64,000 nt of DNA from positions 83,583 through 147,582 of the forward strand of contig NZ_PPFX01000004.1 of the NCBI RefSeq assembly GCF_002898515.1. The letters are read 5' to 3'. The notes under the pieces are model-generated. The model saw only the letters and a list, made by a program, of their open reading frames with translations, made no database searches and was not told the origin of the DNA. This DNA comes from Geothermobacter hydrogeniphilus. GTDB taxonomy: Bacteria > Desulfobacterota > Desulfuromonadia > Desulfuromonadales > Geothermobacteraceae. Position numbers and translations under genes: made by a program. Each line of letters opens with the position of its first letter. The first letter of the stretch is position 1. Positions 24,980-33,518 of the stretch are shown here, in pieces.

Positions 24980-25956
24980 GGCAGCCTCCGCAGCCAGCCG
25001 CGGAACAGCAGCAGCTCCAGCAACAGCAGTGCCGCCAGCCAGGGGCGGATCAGCGGAGCGAGGGAACGGTCGTGGTTGATCTTCTGTTCCTTCAGGGGAC
25101 TTTTTTCCAGTTTGTCGATCTGGTGGTAGACCTGTTTCAGGGTATCGGCGTCGGTCGCCCGGAAGAATTGACCGCCGGTCTGTTGAGCGATCGCCTGCAG
25201 CAGGGGTTCGTCGAGGGTGGCCAGCCGGGTCCGGCCGGGGTGTCCCGGCGGCAGCGGGCCGCGCGCGGCGAAATGCAGCGGCGCTCCCTGTTCGGTCCCA
25301 AAACCGATGGTGTAGATACGGATGCCGAGCGCGGCCGCCGCCCGACTGGCTGTTGTCGGTGCGAGGCGGCCCCGGTTCGACCGGCCGTCGGTGAGCAGGA
25401 TGATGGCGCGGCTGCGGGCGCGGGAATCCTTGAGCCGATCGGCGGCCGCCGCCAGTGCGTCGCCGATCGCGGTTCCGGTGCCCCGTTGCTCGGCCTGGAC
25501 CGCCCGCAACCGTTGCGCGACCTGCTGCCGGTTGCCGGTGGCCGGGGAGAGGAGGAACGGGGTGCCGGCGAAGAGGATGACGCCGACCCGGTCGTTGCGA
25601 CGTCCGACAACGAAATCGGCGGCCGCCTCACGGGCGACCGTCATCCGGTCGGGGGGAATGTCGGCGGCCGTCATGCTGGCCGAAATGTCGAGCACCAGCA
25701 TCAGCTCGATCCCTTCACGGTTGATGCTGGTGGTCGTTCGGCGCAGCACCGGTCCGGCCAGCAGAATCAGCAGCAGGGCAAGCAGCAGCGCGGACAGGTA
25801 CGGCTGCATCCGGGCGAGGCGCAGTTTCCAGCTGGGCCGGCGCGACTGGAAGACCCGCAGGCTGGAGACGGTCAGTGCCCGCCGACCGGTCCGGAAGGGC
25901 AGCAGCGCCAGCGGCAGCAACAGCAGCCATAACGGGTTGGACCAGAGCAGGTTCAT
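24976..25956 (-). CDS. batA: BatA-type VWA membrane protein
   Basis: 326 residues from ATG 25956, which overlaps the preceding stop. N-terminal membrane segments (NPLWLLLLPLALLPF, YLSALLLALLLILLAGPV), a von Willebrand A domain with LVLDISASMTAADIP, TGTAIGDALAAA and LLTDGRSNRG, and a C-terminal helix (LIRPWLAALLLLELLLF). This topology is that of Aer/BatA proteins, thought to form membrane complexes with BatB and BatD that help withstand stress. Confidence 0.85.
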   Translation of the reverse strand: MNLLWSNPLWLLLLPLALLPFRTGRRALTVSSLRVFQSRRPSWKLRLARMQPYLSALLLALLLILLAGPVLRRTTTSINREGIELMLVLDISASMTAADIPPDRMTVAREAAADFVVGRRNDRVGVILFAGTPFLLSPATGNRQQVAQRLRAVQAEQRGTGTAIGDALAAAADRLKDSRARSRAIILLTDGRSNRGRLAPTTASRAAAALGIRIYTIGFGTEQGAPLHFAARGPLPPGHPGRTRLATLDEPLLQAIAQQTGGQFFRATDADTLKQVYHQIDKLEKSPLKEQKINHDRSLAPLIRPWLAALLLLELLLFRGWLRRLP

Positions 25957-26606
25957 TCCTCGGTCTCCAGATCCGCCAGGCGTTCCCGCCAGGCGTTCAG
26001 CTCCTCCCCGGTCGGTGGATAAGGGCCGAAACGCCACGCTGTCAGCAACTCCTGAAGCTGTGTTTTGCCTTCGCCGGGGGGCAGCGTCTCAAGCTGAACG
26101 GCCATGTCCGCGAAACGGCTGCCCCCGGCATCCGTCGGCCCGGCCCGATGCTTGCGCATCAGCAGCAGCCCGGCCGCCGCCGTGGCCGGCAGCAGGCCCC
26201 ACCACCATGCGCCGGACAGCCTTTCACCTGTGAGCAGGGGATGAAGGGCGCTCGGTTGCCGGATGTCACGATAGGGGTCTTCGATGTCGATCGTTCGGGT
26301 GGGAGAATTCCAGCTGCGACTTCCTTTGTACAGCGGGAATTCGGGGAGTCGTGCCGGACCGGGACGCATCGGCAGCAGGGTGAGGCGCAGCCGGTCCTCT
26401 TCGATGACCGGTTGGCCGAGCAGGCGGAAGGGACGCAGATCGGGATAGTCGCTCAGCTGCCAGTCGGTCCCGGGGAGTTGAACGGTGATCTGCAGAGGTG
26501 TCCCCAGTCGGGGCGGATCGGGTTCGATCCGCAGCGGGTTCACCGCGGCGCCCAGCAGAAGCGGCAGCAGCCCTGCCAGCAGCAGGCCGCAGAGCCGGCG
26601 CTTCAT
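25953..26606 (-). CDS. Bat-operon membrane protein of unknown function
   Basis: 217 residues from ATG 26606 (overlaps the DUF58 stop). Signal peptide (RRLCGLLLAGLLPLLLGAA), an extracytoplasmic beta-rich region (NPLRIEPDPPRLGTPLQITV), one transmembrane helix near 128-148 and a short cytoplasmic tail with ELLTAWRFGPYPPTGEELNA. Small genes of this topology occupy this position in bat operons; function is unknown. The longer frame to 26762 is shadow. Confidence 0.7.
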   Translation of the reverse strand: MKRRLCGLLLAGLLPLLLGAAVNPLRIEPDPPRLGTPLQITVQLPGTDWQLSDYPDLRPFRLLGQPVIEEDRLRLTLLPMRPGPARLPEFPLYKGSRSWNSPTRTIDIEDPYRDIRQPSALHPLLTGERLSGAWWWGLLPATAAAGLLLMRKHRAGPTDAGGSRFADMAVQLETLPPGEGKTQLQELLTAWRFGPYPPTGEELNAWRERLADLETEE

Positions 26607-27439
26607 GACCGTCTCCGGCGCCGCAGGAAGAAACGCCGCAGCGATGGCAGAACGGGGTGCCCGCCTGCCAGTTTCAGCAGCTCGATGCCACAACCGCGCA
26701 GGGTGGCGGACAGCTGTTGATCCTCCCGCTGCCAGAGCAGGTGGCTGGTGCTGCCGTCGCAAAGGGTTGCGGCACCGGTTTCGGCATCATGCAGCAGCAG
26801 CGGCGCTGCCGGCAGTCGGGCCTCTTCCGGGTCGCGCAGCAGCACCGCGATCAGGTCATGGCGGGAGGCGACGCGCTGCAGCAGAGCTGTCGGCAGCGAG
26901 GCGTGAAAATCGGACAGCAGCAGGATCAGTCCCGGTCGGCGCAGCAGGCGCAACGCCTTGTCGAGGGGGGGCGCCAGACGGGTGCCGGTTGCGGTTCGCG
27001 GATGATCGTCCAGTTGTCCCAGCAGACGGTGAACCTGGGTCGTGCTGTTGCCCGGCGGCAGCACCAGTTCGGTTTCTTTGGCGAATCCGATCAGGCCGAC
27101 CCGGTCACGCTGGGCAACGGCGGCAAAGGCGAGCAGCGCGACGGCCTCCTGCAGCAGCGCGAACTTGACCGGGGTGATCGAGCGCGACAGGTCGGTAAGC
27201 AGCAGTACCTGGCGACTGCGTTCCTCCTGGTAGCAGCGGATGTGCGTCTGCCCCTGGCGGGCGGTGTGGTTCCAGTCGATCAGGCGGGGGTCGTCTCCCG
27301 GCTGGTAGGGGCGCAACTCGGCGAATTCGAGTCCCTGGCCGCGAAAGCGGGAGCGTTCTCCACCGCCCAGCAATCCGGCCAGCTGCCGTCGGGAGGTCAA
27401 CTCCAGCTGCCGGATCTGTCTGCTTCGCGAAAGGGTCAT
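26603..27439 (-). CDS. DUF58 (VWA-like) protein
   Basis: 278 residues. Hallmarks are the N-terminal GGGERSRFRGQGLEFAELRP, then YQPGDDPRLIDWNHTAR, the family's DxRxIDW-type motif, and LLLTDLSRSI in place of a classical MIDAS. DUF58 proteins accompany MoxR ATPases and VWA proteins. Sits between moxR and the bat genes in one operon. Confidence 0.87.
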   Translation of the reverse strand: MTLSRSRQIRQLELTSRRQLAGLLGGGERSRFRGQGLEFAELRPYQPGDDPRLIDWNHTARQGQTHIRCYQEERSRQVLLLTDLSRSITPVKFALLQEAVALLAFAAVAQRDRVGLIGFAKETELVLPPGNSTTQVHRLLGQLDDHPRTATGTRLAPPLDKALRLLRRPGLILLLSDFHASLPTALLQRVASRHDLIAVLLRDPEEARLPAAPLLLHDAETGAATLCDGSTSHLLWQREDQQLSATLRGCGIELLKLAGGHPVLPSLRRFFLRRRRRS

Positions 27440-27462
27440 GGCGGCCGCCGGCGGGTGACGTG

Positions 27463-28464
27463 TCAGGGTGTCGGGAGAGTTTTCAGCAACTGGTCGATAA
27501 TCTGATCGGGGGTGTGCCCGTCCGCTTCCGCCTCGTAGCTGAGCAGCAGCCGGTGGCGCAGCACCGGGTGAGCGATGCTGTACAGGTCGTCGGGGACCAC
27601 GTAGCTGCGGCCGCGGATGAAGGCCAGCGCCTTGGCGGCCCGTGCCAGGGCGATGCTGCCGCGCGGGGAGATGCCGTGGGCGATCAGGGGGGTGAGCCGG
27701 TCGGCGCCGAAGCGTTGCGGCTCGCGGCTCGCGGCGGTCAGGTCGAGCAGATGGTCAAGCAGCTCCGGCGCCAGGTAGATCTCCTGCAGCTGCCTGCGGG
27801 CCGCGGCCAGTTGCTTCCTGCCGATACGCAACCGCGGGGTCGGGGCGCTGCCGGAGCTGTGGGCGATCACCATCCGCTGTTCCGCCTCGCGGGACGGATA
27901 GTCAACATGCAGTTTGAGGAAAAAACGGTCGAGCTGGGCTTCCGGCAGGGGGTAGGTTCCCTCCTGCTCCAGCGGATTCTGGGTGGCCAGGACGAAAAAG
28001 GGGTCGGGCAGCCGGTAGCTGGTCTCGCCGAGGGTTACCTGGCCCTCCTCCATGGCTTCGAGCAGGGCCGACTGCACCTTGGCCGGGGCGCGGTTGATTT
28101 CATCCGCCAGCAGCACCTGGGTGAAGACCGGCCCTTTGCGGGTGCGGAACTCTCCGCTCGGAGGATGATAGATGGGGGTGCCGGTCAGATCTGCCGGCAG
28201 CAGGTCGGGCGTGAACTGGATACGCTGGAAATCGAGGTCGAGCAGCCTGGCCAGGGTCTTGGCGGCCAGGGTTTTGGCCAGGCCCGGCACGCCCTCGATG
28301 AGCACGTGGCCACCGCACAGCAGGCCGACCAGCATGCCTTCGATCAGAGACTGCTGGCCGTGGACGACCTCTTCGGCGGCGGCCAGCAGTTCCGGGATGA
28401 AGGCGCCGGTTTCCCGGACTCGGACATCATCCCGGATCAGGCGGCTGTGGGCGGACTCAGGCAC
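27463..28464 (-). CDS. moxR: MoxR-family AAA+ ATPase
   Basis: 333 residues. Walker A GVPGLAKTLAAKTLA, Walker B VLLADEINRAPAK, sensor 1 FFVLATQNPLEQEGTYPLPEA and the arginine-finger segment QLDRFF are all present. MoxR ATPases are thought to remodel VWA-protein complexes. Its start lies 28 bases inside the rpoH coding region, suggesting translational coupling to the heat-shock sigma factor. Confidence 0.92.
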   Translation of the reverse strand: MPESAHSRLIRDDVRVRETGAFIPELLAAAEEVVHGQQSLIEGMLVGLLCGGHVLIEGVPGLAKTLAAKTLARLLDLDFQRIQFTPDLLPADLTGTPIYHPPSGEFRTRKGPVFTQVLLADEINRAPAKVQSALLEAMEEGQVTLGETSYRLPDPFFVLATQNPLEQEGTYPLPEAQLDRFFLKLHVDYPSREAEQRMVIAHSSGSAPTPRLRIGRKQLAAARRQLQEIYLAPELLDHLLDLTAASREPQRFGADRLTPLIAHGISPRGSIALARAAKALAFIRGRSYVVPDDLYSIAHPVLRHRLLLSYEAEADGHTPDQIIDQLLKTLPTP

Positions 28465-29294
28465 TGAAGCGCCTCCTTCATTTTTTTCAGGGCATTCTGC
28501 TCGATCTGACGGACACGCTCGCGGCTGATGCCGTAGCGGTCGGCCAGCTCCTGCAGGGTCAGGGGCGGATCGTCGAGCAGGCGTGCCGCAACAATATCAC
28601 GTTCCCGGGGCTTCAGGCGAGACAATGCCTCGCCGACCTGTTTGCGACGCTGCTCGTCTTCCTGTCGCTCCGCCAGCAGTTCTTCCTGGTTGGCGCGTTC
28701 ATCCGCCAGCGAATCCATCAGGCTGTAGTCATCCCCGTCGACCAGTTTCAGGTCCAGGGAGGCGTCCCGGGCGTGCATCCGCTGTTCCATTTCCTCGACT
28801 TCGGTGGTGCGGACATCGAGTTCAGCGGCAATCTCTTCACTGTTTCCGCCGCCGGTAAGGCGTTTCAGGGCCTCGCGCGTCTGGTTGAGTTTGAAGAAAA
28901 GCTTCTTCTGTGCCTGGGTGGTGCCGATTTTGACCAGCGACCAGCTTTTGATGATGAAGTTCTGAATATAGGCCCGGATCCACCAGACCGCGTAGGAGAT
29001 CAGGCGGATGCCGCGATCCGGATCGAATTTCTTGACCGCCAGCATCAGGCCGATGTTTCCTTCCTGGACCAGGTCGAGCAGTTTGCAGCCGTAGTTGCGG
29101 TATTCGTAGGCGATCTTGACCACGAAGCGCAGGTTGCCGGTGACCAGGCGCTCGGCGGCGGTCAGGTCGCCCTGGTCGCGGTAGCGGCGGGCGAGATCGA
29201 TTTCCTGTTCTGGAGTCAGCAGTTCGAAACGATTCACCTGGGCCATGTAGTGTTCGAAATTGTCGCTGACAACAGCTAACGCGAGGTCGCTCAT
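28437..29294 (-). CDS. rpoH: Heat-shock sigma factor RpoH (sigma-32)
   Basis: 285 residues. Region 2 (NLRFVVKIAYEYRNYGCKLL, LVQEGNIGLMLAVKKFDPDRG, SYAVWWIRAYIQNFI) is followed by the RpoH box (QAQKKLFFKLNQ) and region 4 helix-turn-helix (LTLQELADRYGISRERVRQIE). GGAGGTGACGAC precedes the ATG. A CIRCE operator lies 42 bases upstream, so HrcA is the likely repressor. It heads the leftward moxR-bat operon. Confidence 0.93.
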   Translation of the reverse strand: MSDLALAVVSDNFEHYMAQVNRFELLTPEQEIDLARRYRDQGDLTAAERLVTGNLRFVVKIAYEYRNYGCKLLDLVQEGNIGLMLAVKKFDPDRGIRLISYAVWWIRAYIQNFIIKSWSLVKIGTTQAQKKLFFKLNQTREALKRLTGGGNSEEIAAELDVRTTEVEEMEQRMHARDASLDLKLVDGDDYSLMDSLADERANQEELLAERQEDEQRRKQVGEALSRLKPRERDIVAARLLDDPPLTLQELADRYGISRERVRQIEQNALKKMKEALQCLSPPTAA

Positions 29295-29335
29295 GTCGTC
29301 ACCTCCAGGATGTTTTCTTTTGTAAGATCAGGCCA

Positions 29336-29362
29336 TTGGCACTCTCGGTTGGAGAGTGCCAA
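29336..29362. promoter_or_regulatory. CIRCE operator (HrcA site)
   Basis: TTGGCACTC-N9-GAGTGCCAA, a perfect palindrome with the canonical nine-base spacer and one change per arm from TTAGCACTC-N9-GAGTGCTAA. It lies between rpoH and the divergent fluoride channel gene. CIRCE/HrcA control of rpoH is known in Geobacter-type deltaproteobacteria. Confidence 0.92.
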
Positions 29363-29473
29363 ATCTTTATAGCAAACTCTTCCGCCGCTGGCAAGAGGTC
29401 CGGGCAAGATCGGAGGTTGACAGTCCCGGTTTGCCTTCCGATAATGTTGCAAACCCTCAGGAGCTACCGAGTC

Positions 29474-29845
29474 ATGCAAATCCTCTATATCGGTTTGTTC
29501 GGCGCTTTCGGCTGCGTCTCCCGTTACCTGGTGTCCGGCTGGGTCTATGCCCTGGCGGGTCGTTCTCTGCCCTGGGGAACCCTGGCGGTCAATGTTGTCG
29601 GTTCGCTGCTGCTCGGTTTCCTGATGGAGTCCGGCCTGCGCAGCACCCTGCTGCCGGCGCAGGTGCGGATGGGCATCACCACCGGTTTCATGGGCGGCTT
29701 CACCACCTTTTCGACCTTTTCCTATGAAACGGTGCGATTGATGGAGGAAGGAAGCACCCTGCAGGCCGGGGCCAATGTTGTTCTCAATATGACGGTCTGC
29801 GTGGTCTTTGCCGCTCTCGGCATCTATCTCGCCCGCCAACTCTAG
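29474..29845 (+). CDS. crcB: Fluoride channel FluC/CrcB
   Basis: 123 residues from ATG 29474 (CAGGAG upstream); the longer open frame starts inside CIRCE and is rejected. Four membrane helices, with the family marks GAFGCVSRYLVSGW, GTLAVNVVGSLLLGF and TGFMGGFTTFSTFSYE. CrcB forms dual-topology dimers that export fluoride. I do not see a fluoride riboswitch upstream. Confidence 0.93.
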   Translation: MQILYIGLFGAFGCVSRYLVSGWVYALAGRSLPWGTLAVNVVGSLLLGFLMESGLRSTLLPAQVRMGITTGFMGGFTTFSTFSYETVRLMEEGSTLQAGANVVLNMTVCVVFAALGIYLARQL

Positions 29846-29967
29846 CTGATGAAAAACGTCCATCTGCGGCGTTGCCCTCACCCCGCGTCAACGACGTACC
29901 TTCCGGTACGCCTTATGCCGCAGGGTCTCGGACGCCTTGCATCTGAACATTTTTGCTCAGCCTGGGG
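29845..29967. repeat. 123-bp dispersed palindromic repeat, copy A
   Basis: Starts GCTGATGAAAAACG, has CGACGTACCTTCCGGTACGCC at its centre and ends GCTCAGCCTGGGG. It begins at the crcB stop. A copy of exactly the same length lies at 53584-53706, and a more distant relative at 48737-48845. The two halves are imperfectly complementary, so RNA or single-stranded DNA could fold into one long stem. No direct repeats flank it. Confidence 0.8.
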
Positions 29968-30012
29968 GGACGGCTTTTTCAACACCCTGCCAGTCAATTT
30001 TGGGGAGGACTC

Positions 30013-30342
30013 ATGACGCGACTCGATGGTGAACTGACCCTGATGCGGATTTTTATTGGCGAATCGGATCGCTGGGAAAAAAAGCCGTTGTACGATGCCC
30101 TGCTGGCCCTGTTTCGGGAACGGGGCCTCGCGGGGGCGACGGTCATCAAGTGCGCCGCCGGTTACGGCGGCGGCAGCGTGTTGCACACGGACAAGCTGCT
30201 GCGTTTTTCATCCGACCTGCCGGTGATCGTTGAAGTGGTCGACAAGCAGGAAAAAATTGATCAGCTGCTGCCGGAACTCGACCGCATGATCACCGGCGGC
30301 ATGATCACCCTGGAAAAAGCCCGGGTGATCCGTTACTTCTGA
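30013..30342 (+). CDS. DUF190 family protein
   Basis: 109 residues from ATG 30013 (GGGAGGAC upstream). Typical sequence: LMRIFIGESDRWEKKPLYDA, GLAGATVIKCAAGYGG and LPVIVEVVDKQEKI. DUF190 proteins are small PII-like-fold proteins often found beside crcB, as here. A role in fluoride resistance or its regulation is presumed only from that pairing. Confidence 0.88.
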   Translation: MTRLDGELTLMRIFIGESDRWEKKPLYDALLALFRERGLAGATVIKCAAGYGGGSVLHTDKLLRFSSDLPVIVEVVDKQEKIDQLLPELDRMITGGMITLEKARVIRYF

Positions 30343-30360
30343 CCTGAACCGGGGAAACTC

Positions 30361-30828
30361 ATGTTTCACAAACTCCTCAGTCTTCTTTCCGCCGGGGCGG
30401 GAACCGCGGCCGCCGAGCATCATGATCGTATCCAGGTCGCGGTGGCGGTGCTGTTGCTGGAGATGACTCACGCCGATCGAAATTTTCAGCCCCTTGAAGT
30501 CCACCTGGTCGAACAATTGCTGCGGGACAGATTCGGTCTCTCCGTCGAAGCCGCCGATGAACTGATCGCCGCGGCTGAAGAGGTGCGTGCTGAAAGTTTC
30601 GATCTGCAGCAGTTCACCAGTCTGATCAATCGGCATTTCAGCATCGAGGAAAAGCTCAAGGTGATGGAGGGCCTCTGGCGCCTGGTCTATGCCGACGGCG
30701 AGCTGGACAAGTACGAGGATGCCCTGGCGAGACAGCTGACCGGGCTGCTGCGGCTCTCTCCCCGCCAGGCCATCGACCTGAAGATCAAGGTCCTCGATGA
30801 GATCGCCCCGGACCGCCACTCCTCCTGA
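30361..30828 (+). CDS. TerB-like (tellurite-resistance TerB family) protein
   Basis: 155 residues, all-helical. It shows the two-fold TerB pattern: VAVAVLLLEMTHADRNFQPLE and LWRLVYADGELDKYEDAL, each with acidic residues suited to metal binding. Function of stand-alone TerB proteins is poorly known. The following gene starts within its end. Confidence 0.8.
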   Translation: MFHKLLSLLSAGAGTAAAEHHDRIQVAVAVLLLEMTHADRNFQPLEVHLVEQLLRDRFGLSVEAADELIAAAEEVRAESFDLQQFTSLINRHFSIEEKLKVMEGLWRLVYADGELDKYEDALARQLTGLLRLSPRQAIDLKIKVLDEIAPDRHSS

Positions 30829-31441
30829 GTCCCTTGTTCCCCGTGCTTCTCTCGGCCGGGTCGTCGTTCTTGCGCAGCGTCTGCTGGCCGAAGTGGTTCG
30901 GCCTGATGCCCGGCTGCTTGACCTGACCGCCGGCAACGGTTGCGACAGTCTCTTTCTGGCTCGTCACCTGGGGCCGGACGGCCAGTTGCTCAGTTTCGAT
31001 ATTCAGCTGCCGGCAATCGAGGCCACCGCCGCCCGTCTGGCCGCCGCCGGTTTTCTCCCCCGGCGGGTGTCCACCCGGGTGCTGCTCCACGAACCGGGCT
31101 GTCAGCTGATCCATGACGGTCACCAGTTTCTCGACGCCTATCTCTCCGGGCCGGTTGCCGCCGCCATCGGCAATCTCGGCTACCTGCCGGGCGGAGACAA
31201 ACGGCTGATCACCCGCGCTGAGACCACCCTGGCAGCCCTGCGCGCCCTCTGGCCCCGCCTGGAAGCAGGTGGGCGGTTGGCACTGGTCCTCTATCCCGGT
31301 CATCCGGGCGGGGATGAAGAGTGCGTCGCGGTCGAGCGGGAATGCGCCGGGCTTCCGACCGCCGAATTTGACGTCATCAGACTGCAGGTTCACAATCGCT
31401 GCCAGGCGCCCTCTCTCCTGGTTGTGGAGCGCCGTTTGTGA
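30797..31441 (+). CDS. SAM-dependent rRNA methylase-like protein (YtqB family)
   Basis: 214 residues. SAM-binding motif LLDLTAGNGCDSLFLARHLG, acidic loop LLSFDIQLPAIEAT, AAIGNLGYLPGGDK and a C-terminal LVLYPGHPGGDEE. These motifs are those of the YtqB/putative rRNA methylase family (NLGYLPGGD is diagnostic). It begins 32 bases inside the TerB-like gene. Confidence 0.85.
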   Translation: MRSPRTATPPESLVPRASLGRVVVLAQRLLAEVVRPDARLLDLTAGNGCDSLFLARHLGPDGQLLSFDIQLPAIEATAARLAAAGFLPRRVSTRVLLHEPGCQLIHDGHQFLDAYLSGPVAAAIGNLGYLPGGDKRLITRAETTLAALRALWPRLEAGGRLALVLYPGHPGGDEECVAVERECAGLPTAEFDVIRLQVHNRCQAPSLLVVERRL

Positions 31442-31546
31442 CGCTAAAACCTTAAGGGATGGGGTGGGGGAGCGCCTGCGAGTATGACGTATCGCGTTCC
31501 CAGCGGATTTTTCGGTCGTTTTTGGGCAGAAAGTTTTCATCCTGCC

Positions 31547-31574
31547 CTCACATCTCACATCTCACATCTCACAT
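31547..31574. repeat. CTCACAT tandem repeat (four units)
   Basis: Four perfect 7-bp units abut the NUDIX gene's stop codon. A short slippage-prone tract in an intergenic region, too short and spacer-free to be a CRISPR. Confidence 0.9.
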
Positions 31575-32194
31575 CAGTCATCCATGATCTGCAGCCGCTC
31601 CCGGTCCCAGCAGCCGAGCAGCACCAGCAACTGGGTCACCAGCCGATAGGTAATGCCCCACAGTACCGGCCGGCCGGGACCGAGCAGGTCTATGGCCCGC
31701 GCGGTACGCATCCGGCCCTGCCAGTGGAGACTGATTTCACCGTGGCGGGAGGGATCAAGCAGGTCGTCGCAGGGGAACCAGAAACAGTCCGTGACTTCTT
31801 CGTTGGGGGAAAGTTCCGGCAACTCCGGTATCCGGTAGACGAAACAGGCGACCTGAATCGGCAGGTAGGCGCCGTGGATGTCGTCGAGTCGTCCAAGGCA
31901 CCAGTCCCGCTTCAGTTGCAGGCCGACCTCCTCCCGGGTTTCTCGTTCGGCGGCGGCCTGTTCATCGGCATCTTCCGGGTCGACCCGGCCGCCGGGGAAG
32001 GCGAGGTTGCCCGACCAGGGGTCCCGCGGATGGCTGGCCCGTTCGATGAAGAAGATCTGCAGGCCGTCCCGGCACTGGTGCAGCAGCAGCGCGACCGCCG
32101 CCCGCTGTTTGCTGCCGGCGGCGGCCAGTTGCGGTTCGTGGTCGGCGAGAACCAGGCGAATCTCTTCCAGTGTGATCAGCATCGTCGACGGCAC
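31574..32194 (-). CDS. NUDIX hydrolase, CoA pyrophosphatase type
   Basis: 206 residues. A complete Nudix box (GGRVDPEDADEQAAAERETR then EEVGL) follows LAFPGGR; HPRDPWSGNLAFPGG is characteristic of CoA-pyrophosphatase (NudL) proteins that cleave CoA and derivatives. The start is GTG 32194, immediately after the preceding stop, or ATG 32182; no good ribosome binding site is seen for either, suggesting coupling. Confidence 0.85.
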   Translation of the reverse strand: MPSTMLITLEEIRLVLADHEPQLAAAGSKQRAAVALLLHQCRDGLQIFFIERASHPRDPWSGNLAFPGGRVDPEDADEQAAAERETREEVGLQLKRDWCLGRLDDIHGAYLPIQVACFVYRIPELPELSPNEEVTDCFWFPCDDLLDPSRHGEISLHWQGRMRTARAIDLLGPGRPVLWGITYRLVTQLLVLLGCWDRERLQIMDD

Positions 32195-33151
32195 TCAGGG
32201 AATCAGCACGATTTTTCCCAAGGTATGGGTCTCCAGGACCTCGTGATGGGCGCGGGCGGCCTGGTCAAGCGGCAGTTCGCGGCTGACGCGCGGCATCAGC
32301 ACCCCGCTCTCCAGGGCCGCGTCGAGGGCGGCGTGGGTACGGTGATGTTCTTCTTCACTGGCGGCGAACAGCGACATGCCGCGGATCTCGGTTTCCTTGC
32401 CCATGGTCAGCCGCGGATCGATCTCGATGTGGCCGCGGCTGCCGACGATCACCACCCGGCCGCGCGGGGCGAGCAGCAGCAGATCCCGCTCCAGGTTGAC
32501 GTTGGCCAGCATTTCGATGATCAAATCGACCCCGCCGGTCGTTTCGGCCAGTCGATCGGCGTAGCCTTCCGCATGGTGGTTGAAAACCGCCGCGGCGCCT
32601 GCCTGGCGGACCAGATCCTCTCCTTCGGGACTGCCGGCGGTGCCGTAGACCCGCAGCCCGGCGGCTTTGGCCAGCTGGACCGCGGCCAGGCCGGCAGCGC
32701 CGCTGGCGCCGTGAATCAGGACCTTCTCGGCCGGTCTGGCGCCGCCGCGGATAAAGAGGGCGCGCCAGGCGGCCCCGGCGGGGATGGCGACCGCCGCCCC
32801 CTGGGCGAAGCTGACCGCATCGGGTAGCGGGTGGAGCTGGTCGGGACGGCAGAGGGTGAACTCGGCGTAGGTGCCGGTCAGCGAACCCGACAGCCAGACC
32901 CGGCTGCCGGGTTCCCATCCCTTGACGTCATCACCGACCGACTCGATGATGCCGGCGGCATCGAAGCCGGGGACGTAGGGGGGCTGCGGCAGCACCGGAT
33001 AGCCCCCGGCGCGGATGTAGGTGTCGACCGGGTTGACTCCGGCAGCGGCTATTTTCACCAGGATCTCACCGGCCTGAGGTTGTCGCGTCTCAACCTCGCC
33101 GATCCGCATGGTTTCCGGTTCGCCGAAACTGTTGACCAGGACTGCGCGCAT
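32195..33151 (-). CDS. Zinc-less MDR-type NADPH:quinone oxidoreductase
   Basis: 318 residues from ATG 33151 (AGGAGGT upstream). GroES-like N-terminal domain (GVNPVDTYIRAGGYP, YVPGFDAAGIIESVG), then a Rossmann fold with VLIHGASGAAGLAAVQLAKAAG and NHHAEGYADRL. No catalytic-zinc cysteine/histidine set is apparent, in line with quinone oxidoreductases (QOR/zeta-crystallin). A MITE copy lies 89 bases upstream in the promoter region. Confidence 0.88.
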   Translation of the reverse strand: MRAVLVNSFGEPETMRIGEVETRQPQAGEILVKIAAAGVNPVDTYIRAGGYPVLPQPPYVPGFDAAGIIESVGDDVKGWEPGSRVWLSGSLTGTYAEFTLCRPDQLHPLPDAVSFAQGAAVAIPAGAAWRALFIRGGARPAEKVLIHGASGAAGLAAVQLAKAAGLRVYGTAGSPEGEDLVRQAGAAAVFNHHAEGYADRLAETTGGVDLIIEMLANVNLERDLLLLAPRGRVVIVGSRGHIEIDPRLTMGKETEIRGMSLFAASEEEHHRTHAALDAALESGVLMPRVSRELPLDQAARAHHEVLETHTLGKIVLIP

Positions 33152-33240
33152 GAGTGACCTCCTGTTTTGATCGGATCCGGCAGGCGGGCCGAGTTCCCGG
33201 TTTTCTCCCAGCCATGTCAAATCGCTTGGTTTATCCATTG

Positions 33241-33402
33241 CCTGAATCGGTGAGCCCCTTGTCGGCGGATAGCACAAGTCATTGATCTGCCTGAGCTTCC
33301 CAAAAATCACCAGCGAACCTGTGGGTGCGCTTCAGATTTTTGGAAACCTCATTTAGACCAAGCACTTGCACTCTCCATCCAAAAGGAACACATTGATTCA
33401 GG
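33241..33402 (+). mobile_element. 162-bp MITE-like element, copy 3
   Basis: Ends CCTGAATCGGTGAG / CATTGATTCAGG, flanked by CATTG (33236-33240 and 33403-33407). Internally close to copy 2, with a few substitutions including an in-frame stop in the pseudo-coding stretch. Inserted in the region upstream of the quinone oxidoreductase. Confidence 0.9.
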
Positions 33403-33518
33403 CATTGAAGATTTTTATTTCTAGCCGGTTTTAACGGGATTGGCAAGCAGGACTCTCTCCTGAATCGGTTCGTAACCCGGCCGATACGTTCAGGCAGGAC
33501 AGGCTGGCGGGATCCGGG

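Noticed and set aside
29363..29473. Fluoride riboswitch before crcB
   Set aside because: I looked for the crcB-motif pseudoknot and conserved GAUG...CUGAUGRCUCC blocks and did not find them.
31547..31574. CRISPR-like direct repeats
   Set aside because: Four contiguous 7-bp units without spacers; a simple tandem repeat.
33459..33469. Possible solo MITE end (CCTGAATCGGT) near copy 3
   Set aside because: An 11-bp match with no partner end and no target duplication; could be chance.
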